The notes beneath the pieces were generated by a model. The model worked only from the letters and a program-made list of their open reading frames with translations, was not told the DNA's origin and searched no databases. From JADJLQ01 sp034439915 (lineage in GTDB: Bacteria > Bacteroidota > Bacteroidia > Chitinophagales > Saprospiraceae), in the NCBI GenBank assembly GCA_034439915.1, contig JAWXBI010000313.1:1-10728 (forward strand): a stretch of 10,728 nucleotides of DNA, in the 5' to 3' direction. Shown here one piece after another: positions 1-5,676 of the stretch; the first letter of the stretch is position 1; each line of letters begins with the position of its first letter. Position numbers and translations under genes: made by a program.

Positions 1-30
1 AAAAATGGTAAATTATAAGAATTAGTATTT

Positions 31-231
31 ATGAGCAATTATCCTAATTATGTTTGTTTCCAATGTGGGCAAAACGGAACTATTATTCAGTGTAGAGAAA
101 GCTGCTTTGATTCACAATGCAACTATCAACCAATATGCGCCTCTTGTGATCAGGCAACTGATCCTTTATGTACTGCAGATCGTTTAAAAACTGAAATAAA
201 ATATTCAAGGATTCTTCAGGAAAATGAATAA
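31..231 (+). CDS. Small cysteine-rich protein, possible zinc-binding, function unknown
   Basis: This open frame encodes 66 residues from an ATG. I do not recognise a family. Eight cysteines fall within residues 9-47 (C9, C12, C21, C25, C30, C36, C39, C47). They include two CxxC pairs, C9-C12 and C36-C39, the usual spacing of a zinc ribbon or zinc-binding knuckle. The last 19 residues are Cys-free and charged. No signal peptide or membrane segment is visible, so a cytoplasmic protein is likely. No convincing ribosome binding site precedes the ATG, which is normal for Bacteroidota. It lies in the AT-rich left part of the window among other orphan genes. It could instead be the tail of a larger gene beginning outside the window, or a chance frame. 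The regular cysteine spacing is the main argument for a real gene. Confidence 0.4.
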   Translation: MSNYPNYVCFQCGQNGTIIQCRESCFDSQCNYQPICASCDQATDPLCTADRLKTEIKYSRILQENE

Positions 232-320
232 GAAATGTTCTGGCAATAGATTTATGCGAACGGAAGTGAAGTATGTTCTTCTATAGCAAGTTTGAGACAT
301 CACTGGCGTACATTTTCTAA

Positions 321-437
321 AACTATGGAGGAGGGGAGGTTCTAATTCATAGCCTGGATGAAAAGATTCTTGCTTCAGATGGTGTTGCTCTAGGCAATGA
401 TTCAAAATCATATAAGGCACCAAACATCAATAATTAA
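321..437 (+). pseudogene. Possible C-terminal remnant of an unknown protein
   Basis: A 38-codon open stretch between two stops has no start codon but reads like protein, starting NYGGGEVLIHSLDEK and ending YKAPNINN. It stops 12 bases before the next gene. The bases from 232 to 320 hold no open frame of useful length, so if this was a gene its upstream part is lost. A plausible reading is the tail of a toxin or surface protein whose partner is the following gene, but nothing identifies a family. Chance openness of a 38-codon frame in AT-rich DNA is a real alternative. Confidence 0.22.
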
Positions 438-449
438 ATCTTATCTAAT

Positions 450-839
450 ATGAATTCAGTTGAAAAATTAAAAAATGATATCATGCCAATGGCAATTGAT
501 TTGATCTCCCAAAAAAATCGAATACATGATTCTATTATTCATTTTTCACTAAATCTTCTCCATGATGGCAGATTGATTTTGTTTAATTATATTCTGCCAA
601 ATGCAGCATGTAAAACTGACAATAATTATAAAGACAAAATTGCTGAACAAGTAGATTTTCATATTTGGATTGATGGTTCAATGGAAGTTTTACCAAGTAA
701 TGGATGTGGTTGTATAAAATTCGAATTATTTTACGATGAGGATATTCCTTTAGATTGGAAGGACAAACTTGAAGTTTGGGAAGCATTCGGAGATAGACAT
801 GTCCTAAGACCTGCAGGATTTCAGGCTAGAGCCAGATGA
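450..839 (+). CDS. Hypothetical protein, 129 aa, island cargo
   Basis: The ATG-started frame encodes a soluble, mildly acidic protein (about 20 Asp/Glu against 15 Lys/Arg). No signal peptide or transmembrane segment is visible. Residues 1-35 look helical and residues 36-95 alternate like beta strands. A short Cys pair (GCGC, about residues 85-88) and an acidic stretch (YDEDIPLDWKDK, about 95-106) follow. I do not recognise the family. Small acidic proteins of this shape next to toxin-like genes are often immunity proteins or antitoxins, but no diagnostic motif is present; in particular the GSxxRG...D signature of MNT-type nucleotidyltransferase antitoxins is missing. The next gene starts 47 bases downstream on the same strand, so the two may be co-transcribed. 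Composition is AT-rich, unlike genes right of position 3600. Confidence 0.6.
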   Translation: MNSVEKLKNDIMPMAIDLISQKNRIHDSIIHFSLNLLHDGRLILFNYILPNAACKTDNNYKDKIAEQVDFHIWIDGSMEVLPSNGCGCIKFELFYDEDIPLDWKDKLEVWEAFGDRHVLRPAGFQARAR

Positions 840-886
840 GAATAAATCACATCAGGTGAAAGTTAGTTTACAAATAATAAAATACT

Positions 887-1384
887 ATGACAAAACATTC
901 TGTTACACCTTCGGTCGGTCAAATACCAGCCCATAATCAATACTTGAAAGAAAATGAACCAAAAAGAGTAAGATTTGAAAAATGGTTTTATGCTCCTTTA
1001 AGAAGAATGAGTAAGCATGATGGATTTGCAATCATAACGTTATTATTTCCACTATACGAAAGACATCTCCGATTAAAATTTTCTATGGATGAAACAGCAA
1101 AGTTTACGGAAGGATCTGCCGGATTAAAAGAAATAGCTTTAGATCTTTCAATTCCAGAAAATAAAGCAGGAGATTTTTGGGATATTTTTAGAAATGGTGC
1201 AATGCATTATGGCCAGCCAAAGTATAACTATATCTTGATTTATCATCATACAAACCCAATTGAAATAATTAATAATATTTATAACATCAATCCATTAGAG
1301 CTGAGAGACCTATTACTAAAGAAATTTAATAACAATATGTGGGCATCTTTAAACATTCCAGATAGTTACATTTCAGTGGATTAG
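887..1384 (+). CDS. Hypothetical protein with HEPN-like RNxxxH motif, 165 aa
   Basis: This encodes a 165-residue soluble protein from an ATG. The most informative segment is FWDIFRNGAMHYGQPK at residues 97-112. R102-N103-x3-H107 matches the R-polar-x3-H pattern that marks the active site of HEPN-fold ribonucleases. In those families the motif follows a helix rich in aromatic and aliphatic residues, as here. Predicted helices surround it: residues 45-67 carry hydrophobic positions (FAIITLLFPLYERHL), and residues 125-147 form a C-terminal amphipathic segment. The first 25 residues look disordered. Known HEPN proteins include toxins of HEPN/MNT pairs, Abi-type phage-defence effectors and CRISPR RNases. 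Whether this is a true HEPN domain is inference from one motif and a helical pattern. Its likely operon partner, 47 bases upstream, lacks an MNT signature. Codon composition is AT-rich like the rest of the island. Confidence 0.65.
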   Translation: MTKHSVTPSVGQIPAHNQYLKENEPKRVRFEKWFYAPLRRMSKHDGFAIITLLFPLYERHLRLKFSMDETAKFTEGSAGLKEIALDLSIPENKAGDFWDIFRNGAMHYGQPKYNYILIYHHTNPIEIINNIYNINPLELRDLLLKKFNNNMWASLNIPDSYISVD

Positions 1385-1393
1385 AATTAATAA

Positions 1394-1618
1394 TCCAAAA
1401 CCTTTTCTAAAGCCTTATCAGTGCCATCTGTCACAAAAGCCCTTCATATAAAGGAGCAAAGGATCAAGAACCTGGAAGCAGTAATTGATAATTTAAAATC
1501 CCAAAACGATAGGTTGTTTCAACTGGAAGAAGAAAAAGATCCCAGGAACGCCGCAAGCAACATGAATCAGAAAAGAAAAAAACTATGTTTTGGCCGAATG
1601 TTTGGGGCAGGAGGGTAA
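1394..1618 (+). pseudogene. Remnant resembling the C-terminal coiled coil of a tail-fibre (peptidase S74-type) protein
   Basis: The frame is open from a TAA at 1391-1393 to a TAA at 1616-1618 and has no ATG near its beginning; the first usable start is a GTG at 1421. It reads KALSVPSVTKALHIKEQ, then a heptad-like stretch with leucine and hydrophobic spacing, ending DRLFQLEEEKD. This order, a short Pro-x-x-x-Thr-Lys-Ala segment leading into a coiled coil, is what I expect at the very C-terminus of Bacteroidota proteins carrying an S74-type intramolecular chaperone domain, found in tail fibres and large surface proteins. The catalytic and chaperone core upstream is absent, so this would be an orphan tail left after a rearrangement. 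After the coiled coil the sequence turns basic (NQKRKK), possibly out of the original frame. A small free-standing coiled-coil protein started by GTG is the alternative. Confidence 0.38.
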
Positions 1619-1637
1619 GAGATACTATGTAAAATCT

Positions 1638-1664
1638 CAGAGCAGGGATTAAATTATCGCTCTG
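1638..1664. terminator. Weak hairpin between convergent genes
   Basis: CAGAGC at 1638-1643 pairs perfectly with GCTCTG at 1659-1664 across a 15-base loop. It lies 56 bases beyond the integrase stop and 19 bases beyond the stop of the coiled-coil remnant, where a shared terminator would be expected. The T-runs on either strand are short (read on the minus strand, only AGATTTTA follows), so a rho-independent role is uncertain. Confidence 0.28.
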
Positions 1665-1720
1665 CAAGTAGTCTAAAACTTTCTTAAACTATGAAGTCCG
1701 ATATCAGTGTTGGTTCTGTA

Positions 1721-2935
1721 CTAATAATCCAGGACAGTATCCAGGGCTTCATCTGAGCCTTTGAACATAAAGGAATATTGATACCCAATTGTAGTAAGAA
1801 TAGATGAATGCCGGTAAAGTTGTTGAAGCCTCTGAATGGGTATTTTATCTCCGGAAATTGATGCATAGGAATGCCTTGCCACATGCATGGTCAACTTTTG
1901 ATCAAAGCTTAATTGTTTTCCAATTTTCTTTAAATACTCATCGAGTTTGGCCGTCCTGTAGTGAAGTTGTTTTTGAAGAGCAATTTTATCTGAGAGCTCC
2001 GTGAAGTCTTTGAACTCTGGAAATACAAAATCATCCTTATCTCTTTTTAAGGGCAAATAGATTTCTAAAATAGCCTGGGCTTTATCAGGAATTTTAATTG
2101 ACAGAGGTTTGCTATTTTTCCTCATGACATAATAGAGCCTGCTATTTTTAAAATCCGACCATCTGAGTAGATGCAAATCAGATACGCGCATGCCGGCCAA
2201 ATAGAAAGAGAAAAGAAACCTGTTCCTGGCATGATCTAGAACTTTATTTTTAAATTCAGCAGTTTCAAGCTTCTTTATCTGATCAATGCTCAATCCAATT
2301 TTTTGGGAAGCAGGGCGATTTAGTTTTAATCCATTATCGCCAAAGGGGTAATTTACTTTATCGATTAATCCTGCTTTAATGGCTCGGTTATAGATGGTGC
2401 GTATGACCATCAGATAATTGACTGTGGTTCGCTCTCCAAGCTGTTGTTTTCCCTTTAAATCCGCCCGGAACTTTTCAAGCATATGGAAAGTGATATCAAT
2501 AAACTCGATAGTCCTGTTTCCTAAAAATCTTTTAAAATGACTGATGGCAGGTTGCTCAGCTGATTTGCGTTGGTAGCTTCCGGCACTGAGCATGGTTTGA
2601 AAATACTCATCGGCAAAATCAAAGAATGTATAGGGTTTGAATCGTCCGGAAACTTTCTCTTTAACAGCATGAAGGGAGTAGGGCTTTTGTTTTGATTCAA
2701 AGTCTATAAGGATGTCTTTTGCTTCGGAAAGTTTCTTATGCAAAAGGTTATTAAGTCTGACTGAATTGGGATGGTTTTTCCTGACGGTTTCTTTGATCTC
2801 ATCCCATTCGCCGGCTTTGATAAAAATATCAGTGTGAAGAAATGAGGATTTACGGTCCTTTGTGATCCTAAGGGCGAGAGGATATTCACCTTTTTTGTTG
2901 GGCTTTTGCCGGAGTACAACTTTGATTGTTGCCAT
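1721..2935 (-). CDS. Tyrosine recombinase / site-specific integrase
   Basis: This 404-residue integrase cuts and rejoins DNA at attachment sites through a covalent 3'-phosphotyrosine link, integrating or excising its element. The order of parts is typical of Bacteroidota integrases: an arm-binding domain (residues 1 to about 95, starting MATIKVVLRQK), a SAM-like core-binding domain (about 100-200) and the catalytic domain (about 215-395). All expected catalytic residues are visible: R250 in AGMRVSDL, a beta-turn lysine at K273 or K276, H351 and R354 in HVARHSY, H376 in YRHSSI, and the nucleophile Y385 in TTIGYQYS. Length is normal and no residue is missing, so it is probably active. I chose the ATG at 2935. 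The frame stays open 45 codons further, but that extension crosses the promoter and the attachment site and does not look like protein. The att-like tRNA fragment lies about 125 bases upstream. Confidence 0.95.
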   Translation of the reverse strand: MATIKVVLRQKPNKKGEYPLALRITKDRKSSFLHTDIFIKAGEWDEIKETVRKNHPNSVRLNNLLHKKLSEAKDILIDFESKQKPYSLHAVKEKVSGRFKPYTFFDFADEYFQTMLSAGSYQRKSAEQPAISHFKRFLGNRTIEFIDITFHMLEKFRADLKGKQQLGERTTVNYLMVIRTIYNRAIKAGLIDKVNYPFGDNGLKLNRPASQKIGLSIDQIKKLETAEFKNKVLDHARNRFLFSFYLAGMRVSDLHLLRWSDFKNSRLYYVMRKNSKPLSIKIPDKAQAILEIYLPLKRDKDDFVFPEFKDFTELSDKIALQKQLHYRTAKLDEYLKKIGKQLSFDQKLTMHVARHSYASISGDKIPIQRLQQLYRHSSILTTIGYQYSFMFKGSDEALDTVLDY

Positions 2936-2946
2936 AAATCCGACAA

Positions 2947-2954
2947 CAAAGGTA
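2947..2954 (-). promoter_or_regulatory. Candidate -7 promoter box for the integrase
   Basis: Read on the minus strand this is TACCTTTG, an exact match to the Bacteroidota -7 consensus TAnnTTTG. It ends 11 bases before the chosen integrase ATG, which would give a very short leader of about five bases. No clear TTTG -33 element stands 19-21 bases upstream, so the promoter would be weak or need help. The match supports the start at 2935 over the longer reading. Confidence 0.38.
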
Positions 2955-2996
2955 CAACATTTTGAGGTTCTGAATGGCCTTAAATTCAACTTATAA

Positions 2997-3010
2997 AAGT
3001 ATATATACTT
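2997..3010. repeat. Perfect 14-bp palindrome upstream of the integrase
   Basis: AAGTATATATACTT is its own reverse complement. It sits between the putative attachment site and the integrase promoter box, about 45 bases upstream of the box. Sites in this position commonly bind an excisionase, a repressor or the integrase arm domain. An AT-rich chance palindrome is possible, and no second copy was seen nearby. Confidence 0.35.
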
Positions 3011-3060
3011 GATATTCAGCACATATTGATCCATATGAAACCACAAGAAACCAGCCACTC

Positions 3061-3093
3061 CTAGGTCCAAGTCCTAGTGGGCCCACTTTTTTT
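3061..3093 (+). other. tRNA 3'-end fragment: putative attachment site (att) of the integrated element
   Basis: CTAGG (3061-3065) and CCTAG (3073-3077) form a perfect 5-bp stem around the 7-base loop TCCAAGT, the geometry of a tRNA T-arm; the loop differs from the usual TTCAAGT by one base. Exactly seven bases follow (TGGGCCC, 3078-3084), as for the acceptor 3' strand, then a discriminator A and a run of seven T at 3087-3093, as in a tRNA terminator. The matching acceptor 5' strand (GGGCCCA) and the rest of a tRNA are absent upstream, so this is a fragment, not a gene. GTGGGCCCAC (3077-3086) is a 10-bp palindrome that could serve as a crossover core. A tRNA 3' end beside an outward-reading integrase is the classic right junction of a tRNA-targeting element. 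Isotype cannot be told. The intact tRNA should lie left of this window. Confidence 0.6.
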
Positions 3094-3130
3094 GAACACC
3101 TGAAATCACGTGAATGTGAGCTCCTTTTAG

Positions 3131-3358
3131 ATACTTTACAGTAAAACGTCGGATAAATATTATGCTGGAATTACTTCTGATTCCGTGGAGGATCGATTAG
3201 AAAAGCACAATTCAGGAGCATATGGTAAAAAGTATACTTCTGCCGCTACTGATTGGACCATTCAATTGGATCTTAAGACATCCGACTATGCTCATGCCAG
3301 GAGGATAGAATTAGATGTAAAGAAACACGCTTTTTTTCCTAATCTACCGACCAAATAA
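3131..3358 (+). pseudogene. GIY-YIG nuclease family protein, 5'-truncated
   Basis: Seventy-five codons are open between a TAG at 3128-3130 and a TAA at 3356-3358, with no start codon at the beginning. The reading starts ILYSKTSDKYYAGITSD and continues through RLEKHNSGAYGKKYTS, TDWTIQL and SDYAHARRIELDVKKH. This is the whole GIY-YIG fold of the small UvrC-like family common in Bacteroidota: ILYS is the end of the GIY strand, YYAG the YIG equivalent, the RLEKHN helix follows, and E in RRIEL is the metal-binding glutamate position. Only about the first five residues (normally M-x-V-Y) are missing, destroyed by the in-frame TAG and by absence of an ATG. The tail (NLPTK) is also shorter than usual. 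These proteins are predicted nucleases of unclear role. The gene sits just past the tRNA fragment, so insertion or excision of the element may have damaged it. Confidence 0.8.
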
Positions 3359-3538
3359 ATTTTGGTCGCACATACCTCGCCAGAGCGTCCTTACAGGCAT
3401 TATTGGGAGGGTATTGTGCATCGATCCCGAACGACAGGGATTATTTCGATGGAATCTAACCGCACTCTCATTTTCTTAATCTGCCGACCAAATATTCCGA
3501 TGCTTCGGAACCGATTAGTTCGGGATGATCGCACATAC
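3340..3538 (+). repeat. Imperfect direct repeat with internal hairpins after the GIY-YIG gene
   Basis: Copy 1 starts at 3340 (TAATCTACCGACCAAATA) and ends with TCGCACATAC at 3366-3375. Copy 2 starts at 3477 with the same 18 bases bar one (TAATCTGCCGACCAAATA) and ends with TCGCACATAC at 3529-3538. Copy 2 carries about 34 bases between its ends, where copy 1 has only 8. Copy 2 holds a perfect hairpin (TTCCGA tgct TCGGAA, 3495-3510). Between the copies lies another (ATCCC at 3424-3428 pairing with GGGAT at 3437-3441). Translated in the GIY-YIG frame sense, both copies give NLPTK, so the repeat duplicates the end of that gene plus its downstream DNA. The whole stretch 3359-3653 shows no gene I can support; a 70-codon open frame at 3362-3574 is composed of this repeat DNA. 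Confidence 0.45.
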
Positions 3539-3653
3539 ATCTGGCTTACCGCCCGAAATTCCCACAAAACTTAATATACCCATAATCCTACCTTAACTTC
3601 AGAGACATCTACATGCTATTTTTTTGTCCTCGAATATTTGAAATCAAAATACC

Positions 3654-5216
3654 ATGCAAAAAAAGAATCTGCTTATTCTACTCCTTTTCTTATTCGGGAT
3701 ATCCTGTCAGAAAAATGAACTTACAAACATTATTGCTGAAAGCGATCATACTTCATCCGGAACTTTAAATGCTACCAGCAGTGAATCAATTAATTTTACC
3801 CTTGCAGGATCCATTGACCTGGGTCCCACAGGTGCTGCTGAAATCAGCGCTTACGATCCCGGCACAAAAAAATTGTTTGTAGTCAATAATACAAATAACA
3901 ACAATCGAATAGACGTACTCGATCTTTCAAACCCGTCCTCACCAGAGCTGCTGACGAGCATTAGCATCGGCCGGTTTGGTGGGTTGGTAAACAGTGTATC
4001 CGTAAGTGAGGGAAAATTGGCGGCCGGGATCGAAGCTTCCGATAAAGTAAGTGCTGGAAAAGTAGTGGTTTTTAATACTACTACCCATGACGTCATCCGG
4101 GAGCTTTCCGTAGGATCACTACCCGATATGGTCACCTTTACGCCCGATGGATTGTATATACTCTGTGCCAATGAAGGTGAACCCAATCCCGATTATTCCA
4201 TTGATCCCCCTGGTACCATATCCATCATTGATATTATGCAGGATTATACAGTGACTACGTTGGGTTTTGACCATTTTAATAACACACAATATCAATTAGA
4301 GGCAAGGGGGTTGAGGGTTTTCGGTCCGAATGCAACCCTGGCGCAGGATATTGAACCAGAGCACATTGCTGTATCTTCGAATTCCAGAACAGCCTGGGTC
4401 ACTTTACAGGAAAACAACGCAATTGCCCAGATTAATATCCTGGCTAAAACCATCACACAAATTTTCCCACTCGGATTTAAAAATCATAACCTGCCCATCA
4501 ATGCCATCGATCCAAGTGACCAAAACGGAGGAGCCCTATTAAGTAATTATCCAGTCAGAGGTATGTACGAACCAGACGGCATTGCTGTACTGGATTATAA
4601 TGGCAATCCTTTTTTATTCACCGCCAATGAAGGCGATTCCAGGGAATACAACACCTATGTAGAAAATATACGCTTTGGCAATTCCAATTATAAGCTTGAC
4701 CCGGCTGCTTTTCCTTTAGGTACCCAGCTCAAGTCCAACAATATATTGGGCAGACTAAACGTCAGTCAGGCGATTGGCGACGTAGATAACGATGGTGATT
4801 TTGACCAGGCTTATACACATGGTGCACGTTCTTTTACCATTTGGAACGGCAGAAATGGGGCCAGGATTTTTGACAGCCACGATGACCTTGACCGGAGAGC
4901 TATTGCTGCTGGTAAATATCCGGATGGAAGAAGCGATGACAAAAGTATTGAACCGGAGGCCGTGGTCATAGGTAAGGTAGGCGATGTGAACCTTTTGTTT
5001 GTGGGCATGGAACGCGCAAATGCCGTGGCAGTGTATGATATCACTGATCCACTAAATCCTGTCTATTTGCAGTGGTTGGTGACAGCACAAGCCCCCGAAG
5101 GTATCGTGTTTGTACCTGCTGACCAAAGTCCCACTGGCAAAAGTTTGCTGATAGTAAGTTGTGAGGGAGACGGGGTGGTGATGGTATTCTCCACGTCAGG
5201 AAATAGTACATTTTAA
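3654..5216 (+). CDS. Choice-of-anchor I family lipoprotein
   Basis: This 520-residue protein starts at an ATG followed by a lipoprotein signal: two lysines, a leucine-rich core and LFGISC, with C18 as the probable lipidated cysteine. The lipobox is slightly unusual, with Ser before Cys, as often seen in Bacteroidota. The mature part reads as a beta-propeller-like repeat protein and shows the marks of the choice-of-anchor I family: CANEGEPNPDYSIDPPGT (171-188), EPEHIAVSSNSRTAWVTLQ (234-252), TANEGDSREY (323-332), HGARSF (389-394), DDLDRRA...RSDDKSIEPE (410-435) and GMERANAVAVYDITDP (451-466). D376, D378, D380 and D384 in GDVDNDGDFD form a calcium-binding loop of the DxDxDGxxD type. Members end in different surface anchors; here anchoring is by the N-terminal lipid instead. 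Biochemical function is unknown. It is monocistronic, with about 440 bases to the next gene. Confidence 0.92.
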   Translation: MQKKNLLILLLFLFGISCQKNELTNIIAESDHTSSGTLNATSSESINFTLAGSIDLGPTGAAEISAYDPGTKKLFVVNNTNNNNRIDVLDLSNPSSPELLTSISIGRFGGLVNSVSVSEGKLAAGIEASDKVSAGKVVVFNTTTHDVIRELSVGSLPDMVTFTPDGLYILCANEGEPNPDYSIDPPGTISIIDIMQDYTVTTLGFDHFNNTQYQLEARGLRVFGPNATLAQDIEPEHIAVSSNSRTAWVTLQENNAIAQINILAKTITQIFPLGFKNHNLPINAIDPSDQNGGALLSNYPVRGMYEPDGIAVLDYNGNPFLFTANEGDSREYNTYVENIRFGNSNYKLDPAAFPLGTQLKSNNILGRLNVSQAIGDVDNDGDFDQAYTHGARSFTIWNGRNGARIFDSHDDLDRRAIAAGKYPDGRSDDKSIEPEAVVIGKVGDVNLLFVGMERANAVAVYDITDPLNPVYLQWLVTAQAPEGIVFVPADQSPTGKSLLIVSCEGDGVVMVFSTSGNSTF

Positions 5217-5265
5217 GTCAGAACATCCCACAAAAACTCAAAGCTGTAGCTCCAGAACTTTAATA

Positions 5266-5676
5266 TCAATGGTGACGAGTTGATACCAGTCTAGCTAGCC
5301 CCGTACTTAAGTTGGTATGTTTTGCCACAGAATTAGAAAGGATATATTGATGATTTGAGTAAATTAGGTCAGGGTATAATTCTGAAGCTCCTAGTGCTAT
5401 CAAGACAGTAACTATTGGAAGAATAACAATGTAAAAAACTGCAGATCGAGACCATTTATCGATGCATTTTCATTTTTTGAAGAAAAGATTCTTTTCACTA
5501 ATCCTTCCATTCGGTTGCACCCTACCTTTTACTTTCTTCCTTCCTGCCATTGAAGTCCAAAGACCTCGAACAATCGATGGTACTGCAAATCACCAGTTAT
5601 TAAATAATTTGCGATTGACTAATAAATCTTGCTCTGTGGAATAATCATTTCAATCTTCGGACAAATTTGTTTTTTT
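5266..5676 (-). pseudogene. Possible degraded membrane-protein gene downstream of the DUF4386 gene
   Basis: The minus-strand frame that continues directly from the DUF4386 stop is broken by only three internal stops in 136 codons, all TGA (5650-5652, 5590-5592, 5470-5472), before a final TGA at 5266-5268. The segments between them look like protein: NDYSTEQDLLVNRKLFNNW, FAVPSIVRGLWTSMAGRKK and a basic segment, then CIDKWSRS followed by a hydrophobic run (AVFYIVILPIVTVLIALGAS) that would span a membrane. I do not recognise the family. The best reading is a decayed gene. Against it, no start is visible and the region is AT-rich, where chance openness is less surprising. A 60-codon open frame on the opposite strand (5462-5644) overlaps it and looks less protein-like. 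The stretch 5217-5676 holds nothing else I can support. Confidence 0.3.

Noticed and set aside
2936..3070. 45-codon N-terminal extension of the integrase starting at a TTG
   Set aside because: It crosses the promoter box, the 14-bp palindrome and the tRNA fragment, and the protein family normally begins at the MATIKVVLRQ reading.
3020..3090. A complete tRNA gene ending at 3085
   Set aside because: Only the T-arm and acceptor 3' strand can be folded; no GGGCCCA acceptor 5' strand, D-arm or anticodon arm is present upstream.
3362..3574. 70-codon open frame on the plus strand
   Set aside because: It starts at TTG and is made of the imperfect repeat and hairpin DNA; composition does not look like protein.
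5462..5644. 60-codon plus-strand frame
   Set aside because: It overlaps the more protein-like minus-strand reading, and no family or start signal supports it.
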